The notes under the pieces were generated by a model. It did no database searches and was not told the origin of the DNA. It was given only the letters and a program-made list of their open reading frames with translations. The position numbers were made by a program, and so were the translations under genes. This document shows positions 35,301 to 45,909 of a DNA stretch of 64,000 bases, piece by piece. This DNA comes from Gymnopilus junonius (lineage: Eukaryota; Basidiomycota; Agaricomycetes; Agaricales; Galerinaceae): contig JADNYJ010000066.1 of assembly GCA_015501075.1 (NCBI GenBank), forward strand, positions 1 through 64,000. Direction: 5' to 3'. Each line of letters begins with the position of its first letter. Within the stretch, counting starts at the first letter, position 1.

Positions 35301-37817
35301 TTCGGGGACGACGAAATGCTGCGGGAGGAGAACCGCGTTTTGCTCTCGTCCTTCTTCACCATCTACGTGCTCTTACTCGACCTCACCGTCGACCCATACG
35401 AGGAAGTCGCGACCAACGCGCAGACTATCGCAGATTATATCACTGCTTTACTCCTCGAATCGCCGTTTACGAGGTTGGAGTCGACGAGTTTACATGTCCC
35501 GCCTGCGGATGGGAAGCGCGGGTCGGGTGGATCATCAGGGTCGGGGTCACCCCAGCTTAGCACGAGGTCGAGAGTGCCTTCTCTGGCGTCGCCTTCTCTC
35601 CCACATTTGCCTTATACACACCCTCCGCCTTCGCCTTCCTATTCTGACAGACCAGGTATGGCGAGGCAGGATAGTATCGCCAGCACATTGGTTGGAAGCA
35701 CAATCAAGCGTACATCCTCATTCGCAAACGCACTCAAAAACTTTGCAGGGGGCATCGCGTTCCCGGGTGGTAGTGGCGATGGAGACGGACGCGCTTCGCC
35801 CAGTCTGGCGAGCACTCTTCTGCCTAGTCAGCTCCGACCGGCGGAGAAACACCATGATTATCGCGGGGATGTTTCTAGGCCTCCTTCACCGAATATGAAT
35901 CTGGCGAGATATACGTCGCCGTACCCCCCTTCTCCTGCGGCCTCCTCTGATGGAGGAACTCCGCAATCATACTTTGACATGCATGGAGGACCAGGTCAAG
36001 GACAGCAGAAAGCGTCCTCTCATGCCGAATTTCTTCCTTGCGATGTGATGGAGGCGCTCATGGAAGAAGACATGGAGCGGCTCCGTGCGAGGAGGAAGGC
36101 GACGCGGCGGTCGCATCAACACCAATATGGTTCACATGGGAGTGGTGGGCTGCCCAGCCCGAGCAATAGCACGTTCTCGATGGATTCGAATGGGAGCAGT
36201 GTGATTCTGGGGCTGGGCACGGGTGCGGGGATCAGGGATATGTTGCCGTTGAAGAGCACGTTTTATGACTGGTGTGCGGAGTATTTCAAAGAGCCGCAGA
36301 TGAGGGTGCGTTTGTGCTTTGGGGCCATATGTTTATCTGTTGACCTTCTTTATTTGGATTATAGCAAGCCGAGGCGGACGAACCAGGTAGTGTGCAGTAC
36401 AACTATCAAGTCTGGAGACAGCTGCGGAATGAGCAGGTCATTAAGGAGACGGATACTCAGGCCCAGATGGCAGAGACAGGCAGATGGGATCGAGCGGTGG
36501 CATCTTTCAGTGTATCGGGGTATCCTCTGACTATGGCGTTCCACTCTTACGATAAACATCTCGTCTTGGCGAATGAGCATGACATGATAAGGTACGCTCA
36601 CAATCCCTTCTTCTCTTATGCATGGCTGCTTTCTCACGATTTATCCAGCGTCTTCGACTGGCAGACCCGTAAACGGCTCAACTACTTCTGCAACGGCAAC
36701 CCCAAAGGCACCTCCATCACCGCGCTCGAAATTATCAACCAGGATGTGGGCGGGATCATCCTCACCGGCTCCGCTGATGGCATCGTTCGCTTGTACCGGA
36801 ACTACGATCCCACCCTCGAGCAGGGTCCGCTGCAGATGGTATCTGCATTCAGAGGGCTGAATGAGATGGTGCAGTCGAGACAGGGCACAGGGGTCGTGTT
36901 TGATTGGAAGCAGTCCAGTGGGTTTTTGTTGATCGGGGGCGATTCACGGGTGATCAAAGTTTGGGATGCGGGAACAGAGACGCAGGGATTGGTGTGTTTT
37001 TTTCCCCTATTTTAGCACACCCATTTACCATCTATGCATAGGACTTGGAAACCAACTCTGAAAGTCCAGTAACAGCTATTACTTCAGACTCTGGATCATC
37101 AAAAACCTTCTTGGCCAGTTTCGCAGACGGAGTGGTTAAGTTGTTTGATCGTCGATTGGAGGATGAGGATGCTATTGTCAGGACCTATGCTGACCGTGCT
37201 TCATGGGTCCAAAATGTGCGGTGGCACCCTACCCTGAGCGGACAGTTCCTATCTGCTGGGTATGTGGTACCTTTTTTTGGGTCTGTTCTTGGTGTTCATT
37301 TTTGCACTGTTTAGAATTGATGGTCAGGTCAAGTTGTTTGATTTGCGAGGCAATGATTATGCAGCCCAGACATGGAATGTACATCCATATGGCCTTTCTT
37401 CCTTTGACGTTCATCCTATTGCTAATGTGTTTGCTGCGTACGTCCAGTCTTCGTTCTTCATTCACCCTGCACCCTCTCACACTGACCATTATTACTTTCA
37501 GCACTTCTGCCATTACTCCGACGTATTGGAGATCCCAACGTATCGCTGTCCAAAACCTGAGCAAGACCATGCCTCTGACCAAATTTGACGTCACCACTGG
37601 GCTCAACATCCCTCCAGTCCGCGGCCTACCCTCTCCTTTCATCCCGAGGTCAAGCTCGCTTGTCTTCCATCCTCTACAAATGTTGTATGCTACTGGAGAA
37701 CCTGATGGCACTGGTGCGTTCACGCCTTGTCTGAAAATCCCTTTCATGTTATTGATTTTCTTTTTTCTTTTAGTGATGGTCAGGGGTTGCAGTCCTATTA
37801 CAAATATCAATCAATGA
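32330..37817 (+). CDS. KOG1: TORC1 subunit KOG1/raptor
   Basis: Eight exons: 32330-32387, 32447-36305, 36365-36591, 36649-36991, 37042-37259, 37315-37437, 37502-37713 and 37774-37817. A Ser/His-rich N-terminus is followed by the raptor N-terminal caspase-like domain ([31 protein letters not shown]). Armadillo/HEAT-type helices come next (LPIVLQVLLSQPHRLRALIL; DDSAEVRAAALYALGTFM). A long Ser-rich insert and a C-terminal WD40 propeller follow (GIILTGSADGIVRLYRNYD; GQVKLFDLRGNDYA). It recruits substrates to TOR kinase in nutrient signalling. The exons total 5084 nt, one short of a multiple of three. The missing base is at 34631-34632, where CCAATAGCG reads as a stop but CCAAATAGCG would continue into ACWNERVFDNCYERLED. 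The corrected length is 1694 residues. Confidence 0.95.
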
Positions 37818-38180
37818 TATCTCTTGCTTGAAGTCTAACTTACTAATCCCTCCTCTTTCCATGCTATTCAGTGCTCTATTACTCTTACTTTTCTGGCCCA
37901 GATACTACCAACACATGTAATTTTACCTGACACTTTCTTGGTTCTTTGTAATACGGCATACCTAGAAGAAGTTCCTTGTCCGACATCGGATACTTTTCGT
38001 ATTATTATATCCTTTCCAATACATACATACATACTACTTAGTTCTTGTTTCCGTTCCATTGATGCCTGATTGATTACCTTCATCGTGACTCGCCTGACTC
38101 TATGTAATACATTTTCTTGTGTTTGGGAAAGTCCTGAGCCTATAGGATTCTCTGTTACAATTAACAAAATAAAATGTGTT
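37818..38180. other. Convergent 3' flank of KOG1 and the RNA-repair gene
   Basis: 363 bp between two stop codons facing each other, AT-rich. It presumably holds both terminators. Confidence 0.5.
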
Positions 38181-40841
38181 TCATTCTGCACTATGGGTAT
38201 CCATATGCTTGTCTAGCTTTAGACTATTAACCTTGAGACCGCCTCTTGTCCAGTGCTCGTTCCCGGAAATGAAATCGCTCCGCACCATCTTTCCGCGATG
38301 CTTCACGCTGTTGTTTACTTCTACCTTCACATATACACCTTCTACTCGCCCTTCATAGAACATCGACTGCTGCTGAATCATTTGCAACAGCTCGGTGTCT
38401 GTTGGCATGCTCCCTTGATGTATGATGGGCGCTAATGGGATGGAAGTCCCTTCCAACAGTCCATGCAGGGACCTCGTGTCTGCCCACGACTGAGTACTCC
38501 GGTCGAATAAATCATAAGCGATGAAATAATCAGGGAGACGAGTATAGGGAATCGAATGGACTGCGAATACCCATTCCCCATAAAGGATATATCGTTCAGG
38601 AAAATAGGAGTCACGGCCAAGAATGTTTCTAAGCTCATCCTCATGTCGTTCAATCCACAGCCCCAGTTTTTTGAATTGTTCGTGGGTTGAAGAGTTGACG
38701 TAGTGCGAGCGGTTCTGCACCAAGATACGAGATGTGCCATCCGAGGAAGGTGATGATAATGAGATGCCCATGTTGGCTCCGTCAATCTTCTCAGTAATGA
38801 CTAAATGGCTTGAAGCAATATTAGCGAAAGACGACAGATCGGTGTGGATATCATCAGAAGTAGCTGCTCCCAGATCGATAAGATGAGGCGTCCTAGGAAA
38901 TTTCAGAATCGAAACAGGTGGCGAAAGGCGCAACACAGCTTCTTGCGAAGCGGAAAATGACCGAATTGTGATGATGGCTTTAAATCCCTCCCTCAAATTT
39001 GGCTTGACAAATACTTTCTGCATCTGCTCGACAGCATTGCGTACACGGTTACCTGGTGGCAGAGTGGGATGACCAGCTCGCATTTGTGCTCGTGATGTGC
39101 ACAACTCAGCGTCATAGTCAAACCAGATGCATACCGGAGAGGCAGTCCAATTTTGTGCGAGTTCAAGCCACGATTTCCTGTCCGATGCAGACGTATTACA
39201 TCTATCCAAAAGGACACGTTTACCCTTCAGAGGTGCCCGGCCGATCTCTGTCTCGCAAGCACCTCTACTCCGCGACTCATCCTGTGAGATGTGAACCCAT
39301 CCTGAAGGATCCCGTGCCAACAGTGATTTGGAGAACCATGATTTTCCTGAACCCGGAAGTCCAACAAGAATAAATAAATCACTACCGCCATTCAACGTGC
39401 CTTCTATTTCCATTGGCGATGGAGGAGGCTCGGAGGGAAGGTCAGGATATACTGACTGACGTTTCCAGATAGTGCTGCACCACTTCGATACGAACTGTTC
39501 CTGTTGAGAGGTTTCTATACTTCCGGGTCTCAGTGCACGAAGTGAAGAAATGGCCTCTACTGCTGTGAGTTCTGGGTGATCTTGACTGAAATTGGGTTTG
39601 TTAAAGCCGAAGGCTGCGATATAGCACGCAGCTACAGTTCCTGCCCGGCCCTTTCCACCTCCACAATGGACTAACATGGGAAGCTTGCCGTGGTCGTCGA
39701 ATAATCTGATTGTAAGATCCATTTGCTCTATTGAAGGAGGATGGTAATTTGGAACGGGTAAAAAGGTGTTGGTAATCTTTTTGCCTTGGAACCACGACGC
39801 GTGCAATGGTGTCTCTTCTGTCAGGGTTAATACGTGCCGTATTCCTAGATGGGGCGAGGCAAGCGCTGCTATGTCGTCTTCGTTCCTTGGAGTTGACATC
39901 AAGGCAAAATGGAAAGGTATAAGCCAGCGAAAGAAACGTGGCAGTTTGTAGAACTTCGTTTCCCCTGTGCCCTCGGAGGACAAAGGAATAGACAAAGCAT
40001 GCCTACTTTCCAGCATAAGTGATGGTGTTAATCTCTGGTTGCTGATGACTTCTCGTAAATAATCCGACCATGGTTTCAACAGGAAACTTGAGATGTCGTC
40101 CAAGGCCTGTACTTCGCTGATTTCGTGTCCTTGAAAGACAAGACCCCACTCAGTATCCTTAGAGCATTCGATGAGCTTCTTCATGCAATAAGATCGGATC
40201 TTATCTTCCGCAGTTCGTTCATAAGCGCAGGCATAGGACAGCATAGCAAGCTTGTACTTATACCCAGCTAGGGCTGCATCTGCTAGTCGAAGAAATCCTT
40301 TGTGAGACGTTTGGTCTGAAAGAATCAGTTGACGAGAGTGGTACTGGGCGTCGTCGTGTTGGCCAAAAGAATGAAAAGTAAAAATAGTGTGATCCAGAAA
40401 TTCCACATTGGCGCTTGGCAGCGTCTGTCCCTGTAAAAGAGAAATGATTCCTTTATCAACATCATGAATGTCATTCTCCGATAGAGTTATGTGGAAGTGT
40501 TTTGGCCGTAATCCGAACTGTTTACGGATTTGCTGCCCAGCTGCCCAGATGATGACAACCCAATATACTCCGTGATTGGGTAGGCCGCCGATTCCCGCTG
40601 AAAATAGATATCGTGTATCTGGCACTATTGAAGTCATCTTCTGTATTTGATTCTGTGTAAGGCTAGATAATTCTTCCTTTGTAGCCACCGTTACATGAAA
40701 AAGTGACTTTGAGCCAGGATGCTTGAAATGCCGTTGCTGAGTGAATACGGGGGAAGTCAAAGCCTCATCTGCTAGGTTGTCGATGTCCTGACCAACAAGG
40801 GCCAAGGCGGCTCTATATCTTTGTAAGGTGATCGATGCCAT
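38181..40841 (-). CDS. Multidomain RNA-repair enzyme: 2H phosphodiesterase - DSP phosphatase - kinase - RNA ligase
   Basis: Intronless ORF of 886 residues. Residues about 35-165 look like a 2H phosphoesterase with two HxTx motifs, HVTV (49-52) and HITL (117-120). Residues about 175-290 are helical. Residues about 300-460 are a dual-specificity-phosphatase domain (ALMSTPRN; VHCGGGKGRAGT, Cys393/Arg399), with Asn365 where DUSP23-type enzymes have the general acid Asp. Residues about 487-640 are a P-loop kinase (GLPGSGKS, 494-501; LLDRCN, 544-549). Residues about 675-870 are an RNA ligase: KIDG with nucleophile Lys685, LYGEWV, FIAYDLFD, EGVYVK (834-839), KHRGKMVR (847-854). The parts suggest opening of 2',3'-cyclic phosphates, end phosphorylation and sealing of RNA breaks. 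Trl1 has the order ligase-kinase-CPD and no phosphatase. A TATATATT lies 60 bp upstream. Domain assignment comes from motifs and is firm for ligase, kinase and phosphatase. Confidence 0.9.
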   Translation of the reverse strand: MASITLQRYRAALALVGQDIDNLADEALTSPVFTQQRHFKHPGSKSLFHVTVATKEELSSLTQNQIQKMTSIVPDTRYLFSAGIGGLPNHGVYWVVIIWAAGQQIRKQFGLRPKHFHITLSENDIHDVDKGIISLLQGQTLPSANVEFLDHTIFTFHSFGQHDDAQYHSRQLILSDQTSHKGFLRLADAALAGYKYKLAMLSYACAYERTAEDKIRSYCMKKLIECSKDTEWGLVFQGHEISEVQALDDISSFLLKPWSDYLREVISNQRLTPSLMLESRHALSIPLSSEGTGETKFYKLPRFFRWLIPFHFALMSTPRNEDDIAALASPHLGIRHVLTLTEETPLHASWFQGKKITNTFLPVPNYHPPSIEQMDLTIRLFDDHGKLPMLVHCGGGKGRAGTVAACYIAAFGFNKPNFSQDHPELTAVEAISSLRALRPGSIETSQQEQFVSKWCSTIWKRQSVYPDLPSEPPPSPMEIEGTLNGGSDLFILVGLPGSGKSWFSKSLLARDPSGWVHISQDESRSRGACETEIGRAPLKGKRVLLDRCNTSASDRKSWLELAQNWTASPVCIWFDYDAELCTSRAQMRAGHPTLPPGNRVRNAVEQMQKVFVKPNLREGFKAIITIRSFSASQEAVLRLSPPVSILKFPRTPHLIDLGAATSDDIHTDLSSFANIASSHLVITEKIDGANMGISLSSPSSDGTSRILVQNRSHYVNSSTHEQFKKLGLWIERHEDELRNILGRDSYFPERYILYGEWVFAVHSIPYTRLPDYFIAYDLFDRSTQSWADTRSLHGLLEGTSIPLAPIIHQGSMPTDTELLQMIQQQSMFYEGRVEGVYVKVEVNNSVKHRGKMVRSDFISGNEHWTRGGLKVNSLKLDKHMDTHSAE

Positions 40842-41929
40842 GAGCTAGCTGTAACCTCCAGAAACAGATTGGAAATGAAGTAGCAAGATTCAAGACGGGG
40901 TATATATTCCGTATGTAGGGCTATGCAAGCGGCTCGGTACTCAGAGCTAGAGTCGAGTCATATACGGTATGAGGCAAGTCGAATAATCTGCAAACCATGG
41001 CGGTCAGGCTGTTTCAATTTGAATCACAATGACTCACGGAGAAAAATATTTTTACAGTCGTAAAAATAAAACCGAATGATCCGTATCTCGATTTACTCAG
41101 AGATAATCCAAGCGCTTGTCTAGCGCAGATGAGGAGGTTATGCCTTTTCTTTGGAGAGAAATGTTCAAACTTGGAATTACTTACTGAAAGAGAGATGCCA
41201 GACGAATAATTGGAAGGCAAACAAAATGAATGCTATTGGAGTTCAGCCAGGTTGCTCATCAATTTCATGCATCTCATGAACCATTCAGACAACTGACCTG
41301 CAAGCATATGTTGTTTGCAGGCTCAAGAGCAGCTCAAAGCCCAACGTCGAACTTCGGAGGTCGAAATTTTGGTGCTGCAAGAGTTCAAGGACCAATTTGT
41401 GCCGAGAGTCGTAAACTACTTATCACAGGGATAGGCTCGCATCCCGGTTGGTATCCTTAATAAGAATGTGCCTTGGGTCACTAATAAGGACGGGATGAAG
41501 ACGGGATGGAATCAGAAAACTTGATTAGTAATCTTTACTCGGCTGAGTCACAATCACAAGCTCACATGACGTGACTTTGACGCGAATTTCCAATTCCCAA
41601 ATTCTCTGCGAACGACATTCCAACTTGCTCATAGCTTGCGTTATTCGACCTCTGAAGGGTGCACTAAGCTATGGTACCAATGCAAATTTGATCTACCAAA
41701 CTCATTACCAATCAATCCAATACTCGCATGAACAACGGCGTTCCTGATGGTTCTGCCAAAACTTCCTGGCGGGTAGCCGATATGCCCTAAAATGGTTGGA
41801 GAACTCGGCGCACCATTTGATCCCCTTCAAGGGCCTCGTGTCGTGGATTCTGCATAAAAGACCCGTTTCCCGAGCTCAATGGTCTTTATCTGATTTCTAC
41901 CCTCCTCTCTCCGTCCTTGAAATCACGCT
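40842..41929. other. Intergenic, promoters on both sides
   Basis: About 1.1 kb between divergent genes. A minus-strand TATA-like element is at 40901-40908, and a plus-strand GCATAAAAG is at 41852-41860, 70 bp before the phosphatase start. No gene was seen in between. Confidence 0.5.
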
Positions 41930-43865
41930 ATGGCCGACCAAGACAGCAAGATTCTCGGTGTCGTCCTACTCGTGCGACACGGCGATCGTCAAGGTATGAT
42001 CCATTGCTTTATGAATAACGCGATCTCACCGAACAACAGGTTTCTATCAGGATCCAACGAGTTACACTGCATCCAACACAGCGATCACGCCCCTCGGCAA
42101 CGTAAGGATCACTTTCAACCAATATTTATTGCTGGTCTGACATCATCTTGCGCATGCAGTCCCAACTCTTTGAGCTCGGTCAGGACTTGCGGAGCATTTA
42201 CTTTGACTCCTCGTCCCCTTCTTTCATTTCGACGGTTAATAGCACCCTGGTTCAAGACGCCCAGGTTCATATTCGTGCGGATGGTGGAGGGGAAGGGGGT
42301 GTCATCTTCGACTCGGCTGTATCTCTTCTTCAAGGACTATGGCCGCCCACCTTGAATTACTCTACAACACTAGCCAACGGTACTGTTGTTGTGGGGCCTA
42401 TGGGTGGCTATCAAACTGTGCCGAGTACGCATTCGCCTTCTTCGGTTTGAACACCATTTCCTGAATCAAAATCGATTTCTAGTTGAGTCGGTTGAGCCTG
42501 ACAACGACGTATCCCTCGAGGGATGGGACGACTGCAACGTATGTGGATTTGCCGGCCTCATTCTTCGTGATTTTCAACATCATATCAGACATTTGTTAAT
42601 GCCAATAATGCCTTTTACGAATCTTCCCTATTCAACCAGACGGCTGCGGTCCACGCAAACTTCTTGAACTCGCTGTCTCCATACTTGGACGGCAGGCCAG
42701 TTACACTGAAAAATATGGTTCGTGCTCGTGTATCTCAATTAGTAAATATGACTTACCTTATTTCATGGCAGTGGAATGTGAGACCCTTTTCTAATGGCCT
42801 TATAGGTGTAATTAAATAAATCTTGAATCTCAACAGATTTATGATTACATGAATGTCAATTCCATTCATAACGCTACGTTTGCGAAAAGCCTCCCCGCGG
42901 GTTATCTGGAACAAGCCAGAGATCTGGCCAATTTCCATGAAGGGGGCGTCTTTTCTTCTCCTGAGCTAAACGGCATTGGCAACAGTAAGCCTTCGTATTT
43001 GACGAGGTTGACATCTGACCTGTCTTACTGAAATTCATAGTTGGAGGCCAAACTATTCTTCCTTCTATATTGACTAGTCTCAGCAGCATCAGTAACACGT
43101 CCAACCCTCTGAAATTTGTCGTCAGCGCTATTTCTTACAAGCCTTTTATTTCCCTTTTCAACATGACCAGTGTTTCTGAAATGAATCCTCAATTATTTGG
43201 AATTGGTGAGTGACTGTGGGCATCTTCGACCTAGAACGGAAATCTATTGACACTGTTATTCTTGTGTCCTCGTAGTAAACTACGCTGCAGCTGTCGCCTT
43301 TGAAGTTCGTCAGCCAAACGGAGGAAGCGACGCGGTCATCAGGTTCAAATTTAAGAATGGCACTAACGACAATTTCAATACTTACAACTTCATGAATTCC
43401 ACCACTGACTTCCCTGTGCAAACCATCTTGACTGCCCTCAAGGTTTGTTTGTTTACAATTTCATTCCATTCTTCATTTTTCATCGACCTTTTACAGCCAT
43501 ATGCTGTCAATGATCTTCCAACTTGGTGCAAAGTGTGCAACAATCAGCAAGACAGAGGCTGCGCGGATCTCTCCGTTTCTGCTCCCTCCGTCTCTTTGGT
43601 CCACCATGATCGCGTCAGCCCTGTTGGTGCAGGCTTTATCGGTGCTTGCGTGACTCTCGCCTTGATGACAGGTATCTTCGCATTGCTCTTCTTCCTGGGA
43701 TTCCTGTCCTTTAATCGGAAGAGGGCCTCCATGACTGTCATTCTGAATGATGTGAGTGATACCTTAAATATATCATCCCAAACCACGTATTGAATTATTT
43801 GTCTTGTTCTTTCGTTGCAGTCGGATTCTGAGAGAAATGACATGGCTGAGAAAGGCCGCCAGTAA
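41930..43865 (+). CDS. Histidine-phosphatase-superfamily membrane protein A
   Basis: About eleven exons (41930-41993, 42040-42101, 42160-42424, 42483-42538 and so on, ending 43863-43865). VVLLVRHGDRQG near the N-terminus is the RHG phosphate-pocket signature with the nucleophilic His. FELGQDLR, HIRADGGG and LLQGLWPP follow as in acid phosphatases. The usual distal HD pair (as in HDTT) is not visible: the matching strand reads GGQTILPSI. A C-terminal hydrophobic helix (VGAGFIGACVTLALMTGIFA and on) precedes a short basic tail, so the protein is tail-anchored. No N-terminal signal peptide is present, although many N-glycosylation sequons are. The next gene is a tandem paralogue. Confidence 0.85.
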
Positions 43866-45909
43866 TAGGACTGAATGTTTTATCTTGTTCAGTTACATAC
43901 TCAACTTGAACCATTTTTTTCACTGTTGGGTTGTGAACGAATTTTCAGCATGAGCCTCTTCGTATGAAATCATTGCCGCCGTGCCGGTAAACCGGTGATG
44001 GAGGCAGTATAACGTCCGATCCAAAGTCCGATCATCGTCTACCGGAAGGTGGCTCTCCGTCATTCCTTTTCGTCCTGCCTACCTTTCGACATGCAACAAT
44101 TTTTTACTTTTTCATTGCCACACTGAAGTACTGGAATGTTTTCTCCATTAACATTCATTAGAGCCTGCCCGTCTCAATCATGACAACTCGAATCACAGCC
44201 CTTTGAATTTTTTGCTGGCATGCAAGTCGCTAGCTCATTTATAATATACCATATCCGACTCCCTGGGCTCCTCCTGATATCTTGTAGTTGTCCAAAACTA
44301 GAAGGTACAGCATGTTCCAATGTCTATTCATATTATATCTTGCCGACAACATGGCCAAATCCTTTACGCACTGTGAAGTTGGCAGATGTCCCTTTGCGAT
44401 CTATCCGTCTACACACCGAAGCTTGTACCGTTTGTATGACTCATACCCCAGATCCAACGATTGACAATCGACACGAGGTACATCTGCTGTGCTTTCCTTC
44501 AATATGCTGAAGAAGTCACATAGGCGATGTTGTCATCCTGAGTCTTTCTTCGTTGTAGCTTGGGGCATGCTCAATACGATGGTAAACTTTATCTTACACC
44601 TCAAAAGATTATCGACGATCTCTAATTCTCAGTTTTCTACTGATCAAAGGATGATGCTTGACCCATGTTTCCGCAGCTTCATGCGACGACAGATTTAAAA
44701 CTTTCTATAGATGTTCAAGCTGATCCTTGGTATATGGACAGGGATGTTGGTAATACGGTTCATAAGATGTGACTCTGCGTAGTAGGTACTTGAATAATTG
44801 TTGCTGTCATGCATACTATCGGCGTTTGCCATGCGTCATCGCCAGATATTTACAGATGGTTCATCTTTCATGCAGACCCCATCGAATTTCCGGATGGCTA
44901 GGTCCTACCTTCAGTGAAGACCTTGTGTGAGTTCTACATCTTTCCTAGTTACCGTTCTGAAGGCCTGTCTGATTAATAGTTACGATCCTCATTAGCATTT
45001 TCTGCTGGCTGTGTACGTTCAATATCGGTATACTCTTTGGCTGTCAAATCCCAACGACATGACTTCCTCTTGCTCGGAAACTTCCTGAAAGCAATAATCC
45101 ATTGTCCTTTTTTTATTACTAAGATCGGTGGAGTTGTCCCAGGCCGAACCTCATGCAGTGACATCCTGTGGTCAAGTGAAGCCATTTTTGAGGATGATGC
45201 CTGACGGATGGACGGGCATTGAACGGGCTTGCTCGTTACATCTTGCCGGAGTACCGATAGATCCTCGGATGTACGTATTCCTCCAGTAATACGTTACCGC
45301 GACGATGTTTAATCTTGAGACTCTCCAAGTACCCGGATGCCCAGAAAAAGGCTGCTTATTGGTATCCCACCTTTCGGACCTCCGTAAGAGGCAGGTAAAG
45401 TAGGTATTGTCCTCGTTGCCCCTTTATTGGGATTTATATCACCCTTCACTCTTTCAGGTCTGGGAATGAGCGCTCAATACATCATCACCTGCGCCAAGGG
45501 AAAGCCACGGTCCAGAAATGGGCATGTAGTTATGGGATGACGAGATCTGTGCAGGATAATCTTGTATCAAATATACTATCAACTTACTCCTCTAAACCTC
45601 TCAGCAAATAAATTACAGATCCAAGATACAGAGCTCAAAGAAGACGAGTGCATGACTCCAGTTGAGTAAATCTTCTTCGTAATAGCCAAGTAAGTGGCTC
45701 TCATCTCACCGAGGTTGACAGTGACAGGCCAAACGCCCAGGAGTTAAGTCGGTAGGTGAAATCCAGAACTGGTCTCTCTATTTCGAGGTGAGAAATGTGC
45801 TATAATCCACATGGCAAGGATAGGGGTTCCCGTGGCATATAAGGTCTTCCCAGGGTAGCGCAACCTTCGGCTGATTGTCCCTCTTCCTACTCGATCTTAC
45901 TAGAAAGAC
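43866..45909. other. 2 kb between the phosphatase paralogues
   Basis: No complete gene. Scattered stretches at about 44290-44510 and 45000-45200 have open frames of 70-96 codons with mixed composition but no recognisable domain. A CATATAAGG at 45836-45844 lies about 70 bp before the next start and is the likely TATA box of paralogue B. Confidence 0.4.

Noticed and set aside
37229..37810. 193-codon minus-strand ORF opposite the KOG1 WD40 end
   Set aside because: It crosses three KOG1 introns and exons without domain content, so it is a shadow.
38181..40841. Calling the large RNA-repair ORF a canonical fungal tRNA ligase Trl1
   Set aside because: Domain order is reversed (ligase is C-terminal) and a DSP phosphatase is inserted, so a simple orthologue label would mislead.
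42753..43104. Minus-strand ORFs within phosphatase paralogue A
   Set aside because: They are antisense to exons with clear conservation to paralogue B.
44220..45185. Possible gene between the two phosphatase paralogues
   Set aside because: Several frames of 70-96 codons were read on both strands, but none joined by plausible introns or showed a domain.
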